From positions 1,156,580-1,206,608 of the forward strand of contig NZ_LT976853.1 of NCBI RefSeq assembly GCF_900249755.1: a DNA stretch of 50,029 bases. The letters are read 5' to 3'. The position numbers and the translations under genes were made by a program. The stretch comes from Cupriavidus taiwanensis (GTDB lineage Bacteria > Pseudomonadota > Gammaproteobacteria > Burkholderiales > Burkholderiaceae). A model generated the notes under the pieces. It worked only from the letters and a program-made list of their open reading frames with translations. It did not search any database and was not told the origin of the DNA. Numbering within the stretch: the first letter of the stretch is position 1; each line of letters starts with the position of its first letter. Of the stretch, positions 10,370 to 20,830 are shown in pieces.

Positions 10370-10564
10370 GGGAGACTGCGCCCGCGCGGCGGCGTCCAGA
10401 GGGGCGCCGATGGCTTGCGATAACTGCCTGATTGGAAAGGCGAAATTATAGCGTGCGCGCAGGCTTTTCGCGGCGCATTCCCCAGCACGCCGGTCAGCCT
10501 TGCGCCGCGGCGCGCCGGCCACCGCGGCACGTAACATTGGCGGCATGCGTGCGGGCCGAGCCGG

Positions 10565-10570
10565 TACAAT
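10565..10570 (+). promoter_or_regulatory. Candidate -10 element for dnaE
   Basis: TACAAT ends seven bases before the dnaE ATG at 10578, so a transcript starting at the usual distance would be leaderless or nearly so. No good -35 hexamer is visible at 16-18 bases upstream, so the assignment is tentative. Confidence 0.4.
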
Positions 10571-10577
10571 GTCGCCC

Positions 10578-13500
10578 ATGTCTGCACCCCGCTTCGTACA
10601 CCTCCGCCTGCATTCCGAATACTCCATCGTCGACGGCATCGTCCGCCTCGATGATGCCGTCAAGGCCGCCGCCGCCGATGGCATGGGCGCGCTCGCCCTG
10701 ACCGACCTTGCCAACGCCTTCGGGCTGATCCGCTACTACAAGGAAGCGCGCGGCAAGGGCGTGAAGCCGGTGGTCGGCGCCGATGTGTGGCTGACCAACG
10801 CGGAGGACCGCGACAAGCCCGCGCGCCTGCTGCTGCTGGTGCAGGACCGGCGCGGCTACCTGAACCTGTGCATGCTGCTGTCGCGCGCGTGGCTGGGCAA
10901 CCAGCATCGCGGCCGCGCCGAGATCGACCCGGCCTGGTTCCAGGAACCCGGCGAAGACGACCTGCCGCTCGCCACCGGCCTGATCGCACTGTCGGGCGCG
11001 ATGGGCGGCGATATCGGCATGGCGCTGGCCAACGGCAACGCCGAAGGCGCGCGCCGCGCCGCGCAGCACTGGGCCGCGGTGTTCCCGCAACGCTTCTACA
11101 TCGAGCTGCAGCGCGCCGGCCATGCCGGCACCGACGCCTACGTGCAGCAGGCGGTGCAGCTGGCGGCGGCGCTGCAGTTGCCGGTGGTGGCGACGCATCC
11201 GGTGCAGTTCATGACGCCCGACGACTACACCGCGCACGAAGCCCGCGTCTGCATCGCCGAGGGCGAGCTGCTGGCCAACCCGCGCCGCACGCGGCGCTTC
11301 ACCACCGACCAGTACTTCAAGACCCAGGACGAGATGTGCGCGCTGTTCGCCGACATCCCCTCGGCGCTGGAGAACGCGGTCGAGATCGCGCGCCGCTGCA
11401 ACCTGACGCTGGAGCTGGGCAAGCCGCGCCTGCCGCTGTTCCCGACGCCCGACGGCATGTCGCTTGACGACTACCTCGTGTTCATGGCCAAGGAAGGCCT
11501 GGAGAAGCGCCTGGCGGTGCTGTTCCCCGACGAGGCGGTGCGCGAGGCGAAGCGCCCGGAATACTACGCGCGGCTGGAGTTCGAGACCGGCACCATCATC
11601 AAGATGGGCTTCCCCGGCTACTTCCTGATCGTGGCCGACTTTATCAACTGGGCCAAGAACAACGGCGTGCCGGTGGGCCCGGGCCGTGGCTCGGGCGCCG
11701 GTTCGCTGGTCGCGTATGCGCTCGGCATTACCGACCTGGACCCGCTCAAGTACGCACTGCTGTTCGAGCGTTTCCTGAACCCGGAACGGGTCTCGATGCC
11801 CGACTTCGATATCGACTTCTGCCAGCACGGCCGCGATCGCGTGATCACCTACGTGAAGGAGAAGTACGGCAAGGACGCGGTGTCGCAGATCGCCACCTTC
11901 GGCACCATGGCGGCCAAGGCCGCGGTGCGAGACGTGGGCCGCGTGCTCGACCTGGGCTACGGTTTTGTCGATGGCATCGCCAAGCTGATCCCGTTCAAGC
12001 CGGGCAAGCTGGTCACCATCGAAGAGGCCAAGAAGGAAGAGCCGCTGCTGACCGAGCGCGAGCGCAACGAGGAAGAAGTGCGCCAGCTGCTGGAGCTGGC
12101 GCAGCGCGTCGAAGGCATGACCCGTAACGTCGGCATGCATGCCGGCGGCGTGCTGATCGCGCCCGGCCGGCTGACCGACTTCTGCCCGCTGTACACGCAG
12201 GGCGCTCAGAACGACGGCATGAGCGGTGTGGTCAGCCAGTATGACAAGGACGATGTCGAGGCCGCCGGCCTGGTCAAGTTCGACTTTCTGGGCCTGACCA
12301 CGCTGACCATCCTGGACTGGGCCGAGCGCTATATCCGCCGCCTCGACCCCAGCAAGGCCGACTGGAACTGCAGCCAGATCCCGCTCGACGACGCCCCCGC
12401 CTTCGACATCCTCAAGACCGCCAACACGGTCGCCGTGTTCCAGCTGGAAAGCCGCGGCATGCAGGGCATGCTGAAGGACGCCAAGCCTGACCGCTTCGAG
12501 GACATCATCGCGCTGGTGGCGCTGTACCGCCCGGGCCCGATGGACCTGATCCCCAGCTTCTGCGCGCGCAAGCACGGCCGCGAGAAGGTGGAGTATCCCG
12601 ATCCACGCGTCGAACCCGTCCTGAAAGAGACCTACGGCATCATGGTCTACCAGGAGCAGGTGATGCAGATGGCGCAGATCATCGGCGGCTACTCGTTGGG
12701 CGGCGCCGACCTGCTGCGCCGCGCCATGGGCAAGAAGAAGCCCGAGGAGATGGCGCAGCATCGCGTGATGTTCCGCGAAGGTGCCGACAAGAACGGTCTC
12801 TCGGCGCAGCAGGCCGACGATATCTTCGACCTGATGGAGAAGTTCGCGGGCTACGGCTTCAACAAGTCGCACGCGGCCGCGTATGCGCTGCTGGCGTACT
12901 ACACCGCCTGGCTCAAGGCCCACCATCCGGCCGAATTCATGGCAGCCAACATGTCGCTCGCCATGGACGACACCGACAAGGTCAAGATTCTCTACGAGGA
13001 CTGCAAGCTCAACAAGATCGCGGTGCTGCCGCCGGACGTCAACGCCAGCGAATACCGCTTCGCGCCGACCGATCCCAGGACCATCCGCTATGGCCTGGGC
13101 GGCATCAAGGGCAGCGGCCAGGGCGCCATCGAAGACATCCTGCGCGCGCGCGAGGAGCGGCCCTTCACCGACCTGTTCGACTTCTGCGAACGCGTCGACC
13201 GCCGCCAGGTCAACCGCCGCACCATCGAGGCGCTGATCCGCGCCGGCGCCTTCGACAGCCTGAACGACAACCGCGCCCAGCTGCTGGCCTCCGTGCCGAT
13301 CGCGATGGAAGCCGCCGAGCAGAAGGCCGAGTCCGCCAACCAGGTATCGCTGTTCGACCTGATGGGCGACGCCGGCGACGCGCACCGCCCGGAACTGCTC
13401 GACGAGCCGCGCTGGAGCCCCAAGCGCACGCTGCAGGAAGAAAAGCAGGCGCTCGGCTATTACTTCTCGGGCCACCTGTTCGACGCCTACCGCGACGAGG

Positions 13501-14090
13501 TGCGGCGCTTCAACAAGGGCACGCTGGCCGGGCTGGAAAAGGAAGTGCAGGGCAACGGCGGCGGCTTCGGCCGCGACGTGCGCGGCAAGACCATCGCCGG
13601 CGTGATCAGCGGCATGCGCACGCAGATGACCCAGCGCGGCAAGATGCTGATCGTCACGCTCGACGACGGCACCGGGCTGGTCGAGATGACGGTGTTCAAC
13701 GAGGTCTTCGACGCCAACCGGCAGATGTTCCGCGAGGACGAGCTGCTGATCGCCACCGGCAATGCGCGCCACGATACCTTCACCGGCGGGGTCCGCTTTA
13801 CCGCCGAATCGGTGATGGACCTGGTCGCCGCGCGGGTGCGCTTTGCCAGCGCGGTGCGGCTGTCGATGAACGGCAATTCCTCGACCGGCATGCTGCGCGA
13901 GCTGCTGATGCCCCACCTGGCGCGGGCCAGCGGGGTGCAGGGCTTGCCGGTGCGGATCCGCTACGAAGCGAAGTCGGCCAGCTGCGAAACGCTGCTCGGC
14001 CCCGACTGGCAGGTGGTGCCGTCGGATGAGGCGCTGGGCGCGCTGCGCCAGGTGCTGTCGGCGGACGCCGTCAGCACGGTCTACGACTAA
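10578..14090 (+). CDS. dnaE: DNA polymerase III subunit alpha
   Basis: 1170 residues, the replicative polymerase subunit. In order: PHP domain ([15 protein letters not shown], residues 5-~280), C-family polymerase palm with the catalytic aspartates in [14 protein letters not shown] (~residue 406) and [18 protein letters not shown], fingers with [16 protein letters not shown] and [14 protein letters not shown], helix-hairpin-helix region, and an OB fold near residues 1000-1080 ([18 protein letters not shown]). Length agrees with E. coli DnaE (1160). An in-frame ATG at 10569 would add three residues. No Shine-Dalgarno is visible before either start. Single gene, no evident operon partner. Confidence 0.98.
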   Translation: MSAPRFVHLRLHSEYSIVDGIVRLDDAVKAAAADGMGALALTDLANAFGLIRYYKEARGKGVKPVVGADVWLTNAEDRDKPARLLLLVQDRRGYLNLCMLLSRAWLGNQHRGRAEIDPAWFQEPGEDDLPLATGLIALSGAMGGDIGMALANGNAEGARRAAQHWAAVFPQRFYIELQRAGHAGTDAYVQQAVQLAAALQLPVVATHPVQFMTPDDYTAHEARVCIAEGELLANPRRTRRFTTDQYFKTQDEMCALFADIPSALENAVEIARRCNLTLELGKPRLPLFPTPDGMSLDDYLVFMAKEGLEKRLAVLFPDEAVREAKRPEYYARLEFETGTIIKMGFPGYFLIVADFINWAKNNGVPVGPGRGSGAGSLVAYALGITDLDPLKYALLFERFLNPERVSMPDFDIDFCQHGRDRVITYVKEKYGKDAVSQIATFGTMAAKAAVRDVGRVLDLGYGFVDGIAKLIPFKPGKLVTIEEAKKEEPLLTERERNEEEVRQLLELAQRVEGMTRNVGMHAGGVLIAPGRLTDFCPLYTQGAQNDGMSGVVSQYDKDDVEAAGLVKFDFLGLTTLTILDWAERYIRRLDPSKADWNCSQIPLDDAPAFDILKTANTVAVFQLESRGMQGMLKDAKPDRFEDIIALVALYRPGPMDLIPSFCARKHGREKVEYPDPRVEPVLKETYGIMVYQEQVMQMAQIIGGYSLGGADLLRRAMGKKKPEEMAQHRVMFREGADKNGLSAQQADDIFDLMEKFAGYGFNKSHAAAYALLAYYTAWLKAHHPAEFMAANMSLAMDDTDKVKILYEDCKLNKIAVLPPDVNASEYRFAPTDPRTIRYGLGGIKGSGQGAIEDILRAREERPFTDLFDFCERVDRRQVNRRTIEALIRAGAFDSLNDNRAQLLASVPIAMEAAEQKAESANQVSLFDLMGDAGDAHRPELLDEPRWSPKRTLQEEKQALGYYFSGHLFDAYRDEVRRFNKGTLAGLEKEVQGNGGGFGRDVRGKTIAGVISGMRTQMTQRGKMLIVTLDDGTGLVEMTVFNEVFDANRQMFREDELLIATGNARHDTFTGGVRFTAESVMDLVAARVRFASAVRLSMNGNSSTGMLRELLMPHLARASGVQGLPVRIRYEAKSASCETLLGPDWQVVPSDEALGALRQVLSADAVSTVYD

Positions 14091-14120
14091 GCATCGGCTG
14101 AGTGAGCGCCGCGCGCGCCG

Positions 14121-15194
14121 TCAGGCCGCGCGCCGGGCTTCGCGTGCGCTGACCGCGAGCCGCAGCAGGGTGTCGACATGGGTGTCGACGCCGGGATCGT
14201 AGTCCAGCAGCTGCAGCGGGTTCGCCAGCCGTGCCTGGCCGCTGCGCACGGACTCGACCGCGGCGCGGATGGCTTGGTCCAGGGTCTCGGCGCGCTCGCG
14301 CGAGAACGCATGCACCGCCTGCGGCCGGATCACTTCGAGGCAGGCGATATTGTCGGCAAACACCAGCGGCGTGCCGCACAGCACCGATTCCACCCCCACC
14401 AGCCCGAACGGCTCATAGCCCGACGCCAGGATGGTGAAGTCGGCGGCGCGGTAGAGCGCATCGATGCGGCTGCTGTAGCCCAGCTCGCGCACGCGCGCGA
14501 TGGTGCGCCCGACCGGGCGGCCGGCCACGGCCAGCGTGATCGGCAGGTCAGAGCGCGAGAAGTAATCGGCGAGCAGGTCGAAGCCCTTGCGCGCATGGCC
14601 CGACGACGGAAACAGGAACACGATCTCGTCGTCGCCGAAGCCGAATTCGCGCCGCAGCGCGGTGCGCGCGGCGGCATCGACCGGCGTGAAGCGCTGCGTG
14701 TCGACCGGCGGGTAGACCAGCTCGACGCGCTCGGGCGCGATGCCGTAGAGCTCGGTCACCTCGCGCCGCATCAGCGCCGAATGCGCCACCACGCGATGCG
14801 CGCCGGCATATTGCGCGCTTTCGAGGTCGATCTGCCACTGGTCCGAGCGCCGCGCCGGCGTGCCGCGCGCGGCGAGGTAGCCGCGATGCGTGCCGCCGCA
14901 GATGGCAATATCCGAACCGCGCACGCGGTTGCAGCCGATCAGCACTTCGCCGGCATCGCGCAGCCCCTGCAGCCGCCACGAGAAATAGCGGTCGCGCAGC
15001 TTGCCCGGCAGCCACGACACCACGATCCGGTGCGCGGCAACGCCGGCGGACTCTGCCACGCCGGCATCGAAACGGCGCGCGTAGACCGAGACTTCGGTAT
15101 CGGCGCGCTTCGCCATGGCGCGGCTGATGTCGAGCGCGTAGCGCTCCAGGCCGCCGCCGGCGCCGAAGCGATTGCAGGAGATGCCAACTTTCAT
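14121..15194 (-). CDS. Glycosyltransferase family 4, lipopolysaccharide core type
   Basis: 357 residues with a GT-B fold. The N-terminal acceptor domain opens with MKVGISCNRFGAGGGLERYA. The C-terminal nucleotide-sugar domain carries the GT4 EX7E motif in EPFGLVGVESVLCGTPLV. The segment FLFPSSGHARKGFDLLADYF resembles WaaG-type glucosyltransferases. It probably adds a hexose to the inner core of lipopolysaccharide at the cytoplasmic membrane face. It lies 33 bases downstream of a GT2 gene on the same strand, in a cluster with msbA and waaC. Sugar specificity cannot be assigned. Confidence 0.88.
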   Translation of the reverse strand: MKVGISCNRFGAGGGLERYALDISRAMAKRADTEVSVYARRFDAGVAESAGVAAHRIVVSWLPGKLRDRYFSWRLQGLRDAGEVLIGCNRVRGSDIAICGGTHRGYLAARGTPARRSDQWQIDLESAQYAGAHRVVAHSALMRREVTELYGIAPERVELVYPPVDTQRFTPVDAAARTALRREFGFGDDEIVFLFPSSGHARKGFDLLADYFSRSDLPITLAVAGRPVGRTIARVRELGYSSRIDALYRAADFTILASGYEPFGLVGVESVLCGTPLVFADNIACLEVIRPQAVHAFSRERAETLDQAIRAAVESVRSGQARLANPLQLLDYDPGVDTHVDTLLRLAVSAREARRAA

Positions 15195-15227
15195 CGATCG
15201 AGAAGGTAGGGGATGGAGCGGCGCGGC

Positions 15228-16025
15228 TCAGCGGGCGCGCTGGTTGTGCGCCGGCTGGTGCGCCGCATGGTTGGCAGCGGCGGCCGCGGCGTGCAGCTGC
15301 GCCAGCTTGGCGTACTTGTAGTAGCTGGCCTGCGCATTCATCAGCGCGACGCCGAAGCCGGCGCTGCCATCGAGGAAGCCGCGCTTGAGCAGATAGGTGC
15401 GCACGAACGCCCACAGGCCGTGGCCGGCGGCAGACGCCACCGAGCTGCGCTTGCCGCGGGCATAGGCCTGCTGCGCGCCGGCGCTGGAATAGCTGTCGAT
15501 CTTGCGCAGCACGTCCGACAGCGTGCGGTAGCTGTAGTGGACCAGCGGCTCGCGCAGCCGCGTGACCGGGTCGTCCACCTTCAGGTGCTCGTGCACCAGA
15601 TCGTCGGTGAAGCGGCCGCGGCCGTTGCGGAAGACCCGGGTGACGTAGTCCGGATACCAGCCGGCATGGCGCACGAAGGTGCCGCAGAAGGCCGACAGGC
15701 GCGGCAGTGCCAGCGCCTGGGCCGGGTTGCGCTGCAAGTGGTGCAGGATTTCGTCGCGCAGCGCGGGGGTGACGCGTTCATCGGCATCCAGGCTGAGGAT
15801 CCAGTCGCCGCTGGCGGCCTGGACCGCGCGGTTTTTCTGCGGGCCGAAGCCGGGCCAGTCTTCGGCCTGGATCACGGTGGCGCCGGCGGCACGCGCGATC
15901 GCCACCGTGTCGTCCGTGCTGGCCCAATCCACTATAATCGCCTCTTCGCACCAGGACACGCTTTCAAGGCATGGCCCGATATTGTGAGCTTCATTCCTGG
16001 TAATGATGACGGCGGAGACTTTCAT
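15228..16025 (-). CDS. Glycosyltransferase family 2, WaaE/KdtX-like
   Basis: 265 residues with a GT-A fold. Nucleotide-binding start MKVSAVIITRNEAHNIGPCL and the DxD-type metal site in GDWILSLDADERVT fit GT2. The context FCGTFVRHAGWYPDYVTRVFRNG resembles the WaaE/KdtX lipopolysaccharide core glucosyltransferases. The usual VDSGSTD is here VDWASTDDT. The C-terminal region has a long helical tail with histidine/alanine repeats. Likely the first gene of a two-gene minus-strand unit with the GT4 downstream. Confidence 0.88.
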   Translation of the reverse strand: MKVSAVIITRNEAHNIGPCLESVSWCEEAIIVDWASTDDTVAIARAAGATVIQAEDWPGFGPQKNRAVQAASGDWILSLDADERVTPALRDEILHHLQRNPAQALALPRLSAFCGTFVRHAGWYPDYVTRVFRNGRGRFTDDLVHEHLKVDDPVTRLREPLVHYSYRTLSDVLRKIDSYSSAGAQQAYARGKRSSVASAAGHGLWAFVRTYLLKRGFLDGSAGFGVALMNAQASYYKYAKLAQLHAAAAAANHAAHQPAHNQRAR

Positions 16026-16324
16026 GGAACGTAGGGGCGCGCCCCGTCCGGGCCAGGCCGGCAGGCCGCCGGCGTCGCCGCCAGCCGGGCGCTGATGGAA
16101 GAGCGCGTATTCTACCGCACCGGCGCAGTGGCCCCGCGGCCGCCTGCCGCCTCGTTGCCGGTGCGCGCCGGCCCCGCCGAAGGCGAAATCTCAGTTGCCA
16201 AATTGATGACACGAGCACCTTGGTCCCGATTCACAGGGATGGAAACCGTTGTATCCCTGGTGGCGTGTGCCGCATCGATCTCGCTTTCAGGCCGGATCGG
16301 CGGCCGCGCGTCGGCGGTGCAAGC
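16026..16324. other. Divergent intergenic region between GT2 and GT25 genes
   Basis: About 300 bases with no convincing ORF. The stretch 16190-16260 is less GC-rich and is the most likely location of the promoter for the GT25-msbA unit, but no hexamer pair at proper spacing could be assigned. No terminator-like hairpin was found. Confidence 0.4.
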
Positions 16325-17098
16325 ATGATCGGCGCCTATGTGATCAACCTCGAAGCCGCCGAGGCCCGCCGCCAGCGCATTGCCGGCCAGCTGACGCGCC
16401 TCGGGGTGCCGTTCCAGGTATTTCCCGCGGTGAACGGACGCGCCCTGTCCGAGGACGAGGTCGCGCGCCGTTACGATGCGCAGGCCGCCAGCACCAGCTA
16501 TCGCCCGATGAGCCGCGGCGAGATCGGATGCGCGCTGAGCCACCTGGGGGTCTACCGCAAGATGCTCGACGACGGTGCCAGCCTGGCGCTGGTGCTGGAA
16601 GACGACGCGCTGCTGGGCGATGACGTGCCGGCGGTGCTCGAGGCCCTGGCGGCGGAGATGGACCCCGACAAGCCAGACGTGGTGCTGCTGTCGCATGTCG
16701 ACAAATTCACCCGCTGGGGCATCAAGGCGCTCGGCCCGCGGCGCAAGCTGGTGCGGCGCTATGGCGAATGGTGGCGCGCGCATGGTTATGTCGTCACCCG
16801 CGCCGCCGCCGAGCGGCTGGTAGCGGGGCTGCAGCCGACCTGGTGCGCTGCCGACTACTGGTCGGCGTTCGAGCGGCGCGGGCTGGTGTCGGTCCGTGCC
16901 GTGGTCCCTTATTGCATCGGCCTGACCGAACTGGCCGAGGCGTCGTCGCTGGAAACGCATCGCGCCGACCTCGACGCCACCGACAAGGCGCGCCGCAGCG
17001 TCGGCTATTATCTGCGCCGCTATGTCTACCAGCGCTTCCTGTTCCAGGTGTTCGTCAGGCCCTTCCTGCGCGTCGCGCGCCAGAAGCGGCCGGGCTAG
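16325..17098 (+). CDS. Glycosyltransferase family 25 (LPS biosynthesis)
   Basis: 257 residues matching the GT25 family (LgtB/LpsA-like). The start MIGAYVINLEAAEARRQRIA is typical, the GEIGCALSHLGVYRKML motif is diagnostic, and the metal-binding acidic motif is in LALVLEDDALLGDD. It transfers a hexose, often galactose, to lipooligosaccharide. The C-terminus is strongly basic (RRYVYQRF, RVARQKRPG), suggesting membrane association. The ATG at 16325 is used since the family begins there; the frame is open upstream without homology. Followed 48 bases later by msbA, with which it may be co-transcribed. Confidence 0.87.
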   Translation: MIGAYVINLEAAEARRQRIAGQLTRLGVPFQVFPAVNGRALSEDEVARRYDAQAASTSYRPMSRGEIGCALSHLGVYRKMLDDGASLALVLEDDALLGDDVPAVLEALAAEMDPDKPDVVLLSHVDKFTRWGIKALGPRRKLVRRYGEWWRAHGYVVTRAAAERLVAGLQPTWCAADYWSAFERRGLVSVRAVVPYCIGLTELAEASSLETHRADLDATDKARRSVGYYLRRYVYQRFLFQVFVRPFLRVARQKRPG

Positions 17099-17146
17099 CG
17101 CCGCGCGCCGGTGCCGCAACGCCGCCATCACCCAGAAGAAAACTCA

Positions 17147-18922
17147 GTGACCACATCCAAACCGCCCATTTCGCCAGGTGCCGCCGTGCCGTCCAGCATG
17201 GCCAGCCGGCTCTGGTCTTACCTGCGCCCCGAGCTGCGCATCTTTATCGGGGCCATCCTCGCCATGGCGGTGGTGGCCGCCAGCGAGGGCGTGATCCCCA
17301 AGGTCGTCAACGACCTGCTCGACAAGGGCTTCGGCGGCGACTACGCCGGCACGCTGTGGCATGTGCCGGCGATCCTGACCGGCGTGGCGCTGATCCGCGG
17401 CGTGGCGCAGTTTGCGTCGGGCTACCTGCTCAACCTGATCTCGAACCGCGTGCTGCTGAAGATGCGGCTGCAGATGTTCGAGCGCCTGCTGCAGGCGCCG
17501 GCGTCGTTCTACCACCGCAATACCGCGGCGTCGCTGATCAACGCGGTGATCTTCGAGGTCAACCAGGTGCTGCAGATCCTGACCAGCGTGTTCATCACGC
17601 TGGTGCGCGATTCGCTGACCGTGGTTGCGCTGCTGATCTACCTGTTCTACACCAACTGGCGCCTGACGCTGATCGTCGCGGTGATCCTGCCGGTGATCGG
17701 CTACCTGATGTCGAAGATCAACCGCCGGCTGCGCAAGCTCAACCGCGATCACCAGACCTACACCAACAATGCCGCCTATGTCGTCGAAGAGGCCGTGGGC
17801 GGCTACAAGGTGGTCAAGCTGCATGGCGGCGAGGCCTACGAAATGCGGCGCTTCCGCACCGTGGCCGAGCGGCTCAAGAACTACTCGATGCGCATGGCGG
17901 TGGCGGGCGGGCTGAACCAGCCGGTGACGGCGTTCCTGGCCGCGCTGGCGCTGTCGGTGATCATCACCATTGCCATGGTGCAGGCGCAGGCCAACCAGAC
18001 CACGGTGGGCGGCTTTACCGGCTTCGTGATGGCGATGCTGCTGCTGATCTCGCCCCTCAAGCACCTGACCGATATCAACCAGCCGCTGACGCGCGGCCTC
18101 ACCGCCGCCGAGATGATCTTCCGGCTGATCGACGAACCGGTCGAGCCGCAGGATGGCGGCAAGCCGCTCGCGCGTGCGCGCGGCGAACTGGCCTTCGAGC
18201 AGGTCGGCTTCCGCTATGGCGAGGCGCCGCGCGCCGCGCTCGAAGGCATCGACCTGCGCGTCAGCCCGGGCGAGGTGGTGGCGCTGGTGGGCCCGTCGGG
18301 CAGCGGCAAGACCACGCTGGTCAACCTGGTGCCGCGCTTCTTCGATCCCACCGCGGGGCGCATCCTGCTGGACGGCGTGCCGCTGACCGAGCTGTCGCTC
18401 AAGGACCTGCGCAACCAGATCGCCTTCGTCAGCCAGGACGTGGTGCTGTTCAACGACACCGTCGCGGCCAATGTGGCCTATGGCGCGCAGCCTGGCAGCG
18501 AGATCGACATGGCCCGCGTCGAGCGCGCGCTGGCGGCCGCTTACCTGACCGAAACCGTCAAGGGGCTGCCCGAGGGCGTGCAGACCAATATCGGCGACAA
18601 CGGCATGAAGCTGTCCGGCGGCCAGCGCCAGCGCCTGGCGATCGCGCGCGCGCTGTACAAGGATGCGCCGATCCTGATCCTGGACGAAGCCACCTCGGCG
18701 CTGGACTCGGAATCGGAGCGCCAGGTGCAGGCGGCGCTGGAGGAACTGATGAAGGGCCGCACCACGCTGGTGATCGCGCACCGGCTGTCGACCATCGAGA
18801 ATGCCGACCGCATCGCCGTGCTCGACCATGGCCGCGTTGCCGAGACCGGCACCCATGCGCAGCTGCTTGCGGCCAACGGCCTGTACGCCGGGCTGCACCG
18901 GATCCAGTTCGCCAGCCAGTAG
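17147..18922 (+). CDS. msbA: Lipid A export ATP-binding/permease protein MsbA
   Basis: About 591 residues, a half-size ABC exporter. Six transmembrane helices span residues ~20-310 ([39 protein letters not shown]). The nucleotide-binding domain has Walker [13 protein letters not shown], signature [15 protein letters not shown], Walker [19 protein letters not shown] and the switch histidine in LVIAHRLST. MsbA flips core-lipid A across the inner membrane, matching the surrounding core glycosyltransferases. The GTG at 17147 is chosen; another in-frame GTG at 17111 would add 12 residues with no conserved content. Terminated by a strong hairpin. Confidence 0.93.
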   Translation: MTTSKPPISPGAAVPSSMASRLWSYLRPELRIFIGAILAMAVVAASEGVIPKVVNDLLDKGFGGDYAGTLWHVPAILTGVALIRGVAQFASGYLLNLISNRVLLKMRLQMFERLLQAPASFYHRNTAASLINAVIFEVNQVLQILTSVFITLVRDSLTVVALLIYLFYTNWRLTLIVAVILPVIGYLMSKINRRLRKLNRDHQTYTNNAAYVVEEAVGGYKVVKLHGGEAYEMRRFRTVAERLKNYSMRMAVAGGLNQPVTAFLAALALSVIITIAMVQAQANQTTVGGFTGFVMAMLLLISPLKHLTDINQPLTRGLTAAEMIFRLIDEPVEPQDGGKPLARARGELAFEQVGFRYGEAPRAALEGIDLRVSPGEVVALVGPSGSGKTTLVNLVPRFFDPTAGRILLDGVPLTELSLKDLRNQIAFVSQDVVLFNDTVAANVAYGAQPGSEIDMARVERALAAAYLTETVKGLPEGVQTNIGDNGMKLSGGQRQRLAIARALYKDAPILILDEATSALDSESERQVQAALEELMKGRTTLVIAHRLSTIENADRIAVLDHGRVAETGTHAQLLAANGLYAGLHRIQFASQ

Positions 18923-18940
18923 GCGGCGGGGAGCGTCAGG

Positions 18941-18979
18941 CAACAAAAGGCCGGCGCATGTGCGCCGGCCTTTTTGTTG
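18941..18979. terminator. Bidirectional intrinsic terminator between msbA and waaC
   Basis: A nearly perfect inverted repeat: AAAAGGCCGGCGCA and TGCGCCGGCCTTTTT, extended outward by CAACA/TGTTG. It has A-runs on one side and T-runs on the other. It lies between the msbA stop (18922) and the convergent heptosyltransferase stop (18994), so it can end transcription from both sides. Confidence 0.92.
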
Positions 18980-18993
18980 CCGTGAAGGCGTGA

Positions 18994-19971
18994 TCAGTTC
19001 GTCGAAGTGACCGCGGGCAGCACTTCGTCGATCGCGGCCAGCACCTCGGCCCGCTGCGGCACCACGCCGCCGCCGCCAAGCGACACCGCGCGTCCAGGCG
19101 CATCGACGCCGTAAAGGTGGCGCGAGGTGGTCGTGAACAGGATCACCGTGGGCCGGCGCAGCGCGTCGGCAATGTGCACGAAGCCGGTGTCCATGCCGAC
19201 CACCAGCGCGGCCTTGCCCACCATCTGCGCCACGCCGGTGATGCTCAGGCGCGGCATGACTTCGGCGCCGGGCACGCTGGCGGCGATGGTCTCGGCTTCC
19301 TGGCGCTCGGCGTCATTGCCCCAGGGCACCAGCACGCGCAGCCCGCGCGCCGAGATAGCGCTGCCCACGCTGATCCAGTCGGCCACCGGCCACTTCTTTT
19401 CCTCGCTGGAGGTGGCGTGGAACAGCATCGCGTACGGACCCTTGCCGGCGGCGGCGGGCGTGTCCGCCGGCATTCTGAGGCCGTAGTCCATCTCCTTGGT
19501 CATTTCGTAGCCGAGCGCGCGGCTGACCGCGCGGCGCATGCGGTTGCGCGCGCAATCCTCTTCGACGAAAGGCTGGAACACATGGTTGTAGGCGAAGCGC
19601 GCGCCGCTCTCGCCCAGTTCCTGCACCGGGTAGCCATAGCGATGGCGCGTACGGGCGAGGAAGGTCACGATGGCGCTCTTGTAGACGCCGTGGACGTCCA
19701 GCACCGCATCGTACTTCTCGCGGCGCAGCGCGCGCAGGGCACCGAAGATCTCGCGCAGTCCGGCCCAGCTGCGCTTTTTCTTGAAGCCGCGCAGCGGTGC
19801 GTCGATCACGCGGTCGATATTCGGGTTCCAGCGCGGCACGTCGGCGCAGTAGGAGTCGGCGATCCAGTCGATCTTGACGCCGGGAAAGGCGCGCTGCAGG
19901 TCAGCCACCAGCGGCTGGGTGAACACCATGTCGCCGAGCGAGGTCAGCTTGACGATGAGAATACGTTTCAT
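18994..19971 (-). CDS. waaC: Lipopolysaccharide heptosyltransferase I
   Basis: 325 residues of glycosyltransferase family 9. The N-terminal motif MKRILIVKLTSLGDMVFTQP is the heptosyltransferase I signature. The C-terminal domain has LFHATSSEEKKWPVADWISV and the VVGMDTGFVHIADALRRPTV nucleotide-sugar site. WaaC transfers L-glycero-D-manno-heptose from ADP-heptose onto Kdo2-lipid A, the first inner-core heptose. The ATG at 19971 begins the conserved region; upstream open frame lacks homology. It is convergent with msbA across a shared terminator. Confidence 0.93.
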   Translation of the reverse strand: MKRILIVKLTSLGDMVFTQPLVADLQRAFPGVKIDWIADSYCADVPRWNPNIDRVIDAPLRGFKKKRSWAGLREIFGALRALRREKYDAVLDVHGVYKSAIVTFLARTRHRYGYPVQELGESGARFAYNHVFQPFVEEDCARNRMRRAVSRALGYEMTKEMDYGLRMPADTPAAAGKGPYAMLFHATSSEEKKWPVADWISVGSAISARGLRVLVPWGNDAERQEAETIAASVPGAEVMPRLSITGVAQMVGKAALVVGMDTGFVHIADALRRPTVILFTTTSRHLYGVDAPGRAVSLGGGGVVPQRAEVLAAIDEVLPAVTSTN

Positions 19972-20151
19972 CGGGAACAATAGCGCGGTCAGGGGCCCGC
20001 CTGGTTCGGAAGGTGCGTAGTATGCCTGATCCGGCTGGGCTATGTCCGATGCGATGCATGCACGACATGCGCTGCGCCGGCATGCGCGCGATCCGTTAGT
20101 ATTGGCCTCAGAAGCGTCACGATGATGACGCCAATCCAACCGGAGACCACC

Positions 20152-20742
20152 ATGTCAGACACGGCATTCCCGATCAGCCGCTACCCCATCCCCGCGCTGG
20201 CCGACCTCCCCGACGATATCCGCGCGCGCATCCTGGAAGTCCAGGAGAAGGCCGGCTTCGTTCCCAACGTGTTCCTGGCGCTGGCGCACCGCCCGGACGA
20301 GTTCCGCGCCTTCTTCGCCTATCACGATGCGCTGATGCTCAAGGACGGCGGCCTGACCAAGGGCGAGCGCGAGATGATCGTGGTGGCCACGTCGGGCGCC
20401 AACCAGTGCCTGTATTGCGTGGTGGCGCATGGCGCGATCCTGCGCATCTATGAGAAGAAGCCGCTGGTCGCGGACCAGGTCGCGGTGAATTACCTGAAGG
20501 CGGACATCCCGCCGCGCCAGCGCGCCATGCTCGACTTCGCCATGAAGGTCTGCACGGCGTCGCATGAAGTGGCCGAGGCCGACTTCGAGGCGCTGCGCGC
20601 GCACGGCTTTACCGACGAGGATGCCTGGGACATTGCCGCGATCACCGCGTTCTTCGGCCTGTCCAACCGCATGGCCAATACCATCGGCATGCGCCCGAAC
20701 GACGAGTTCTACCTGATGGGCCGGGTACCGAAGGAGAAGTAG
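20152..20742 (+). CDS. Peroxidase-related (AhpD/carboxymuconolactone decarboxylase-like) protein
   Basis: 196 residues of the AhpD-like helical fold. The redox CxxC motif with downstream histidine is in SGANQCLYCVVAHGAILRI (near residue 85). The conserved FFGLSNRMANTIGMRPNDEFY C-terminus marks the 'uncharacterized peroxidase-related enzyme' group. It may relay reducing power to peroxides, but its partner is unknown. GGAG precedes the ATG at 20152, which was preferred over an ATG ten codons earlier. Confidence 0.88.
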   Translation: MSDTAFPISRYPIPALADLPDDIRARILEVQEKAGFVPNVFLALAHRPDEFRAFFAYHDALMLKDGGLTKGEREMIVVATSGANQCLYCVVAHGAILRIYEKKPLVADQVAVNYLKADIPPRQRAMLDFAMKVCTASHEVAEADFEALRAHGFTDEDAWDIAAITAFFGLSNRMANTIGMRPNDEFYLMGRVPKEK

Positions 20743-20830
20743 CGGTGCCGCGGTGCCGCGGTGCCGCGGCGCCGGGGCGGGTCAATGCACCTCAACGCAC
20801 CTCAACGCACCTCAGCGCACCTCGGCGCAG
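20743..20830. repeat. Two adjacent short tandem repeats (8-bp and 10-bp units)
   Basis: Four copies of an octamer CGGTGCCG (last copy CGGCGCCG) occupy 20743-20774. About 4.5 copies of a decamer CTCAACGCAC, drifting to CTCAGCGCAC and CTCGGCGCAG, occupy ~20783-20830. The first starts at the stop codon of the AhpD-like gene; the second covers the stop codon and last codons of the convergent exported protein gene. Confidence 0.85.

Noticed and set aside
10494..13916. A very long open frame (over 1100 codons) antisense to dnaE
   Set aside because: Its translation is rich in His, Gln, Arg and Val with no domain motif, as expected when a high-GC gene is read on the opposite strand. dnaE is intact on the other strand.
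15933..15938. TATAAT on the plus strand inside the GT2 gene
   Set aside because: No matching -35 hexamer at 16-18 bases and nearly 400 bases from the next plus-strand start; most likely chance.
20743..20830. Short repeats considered as a CRISPR-like array
   Set aside because: Units of 8 and 10 bases without spacers; simple tandem repeats.
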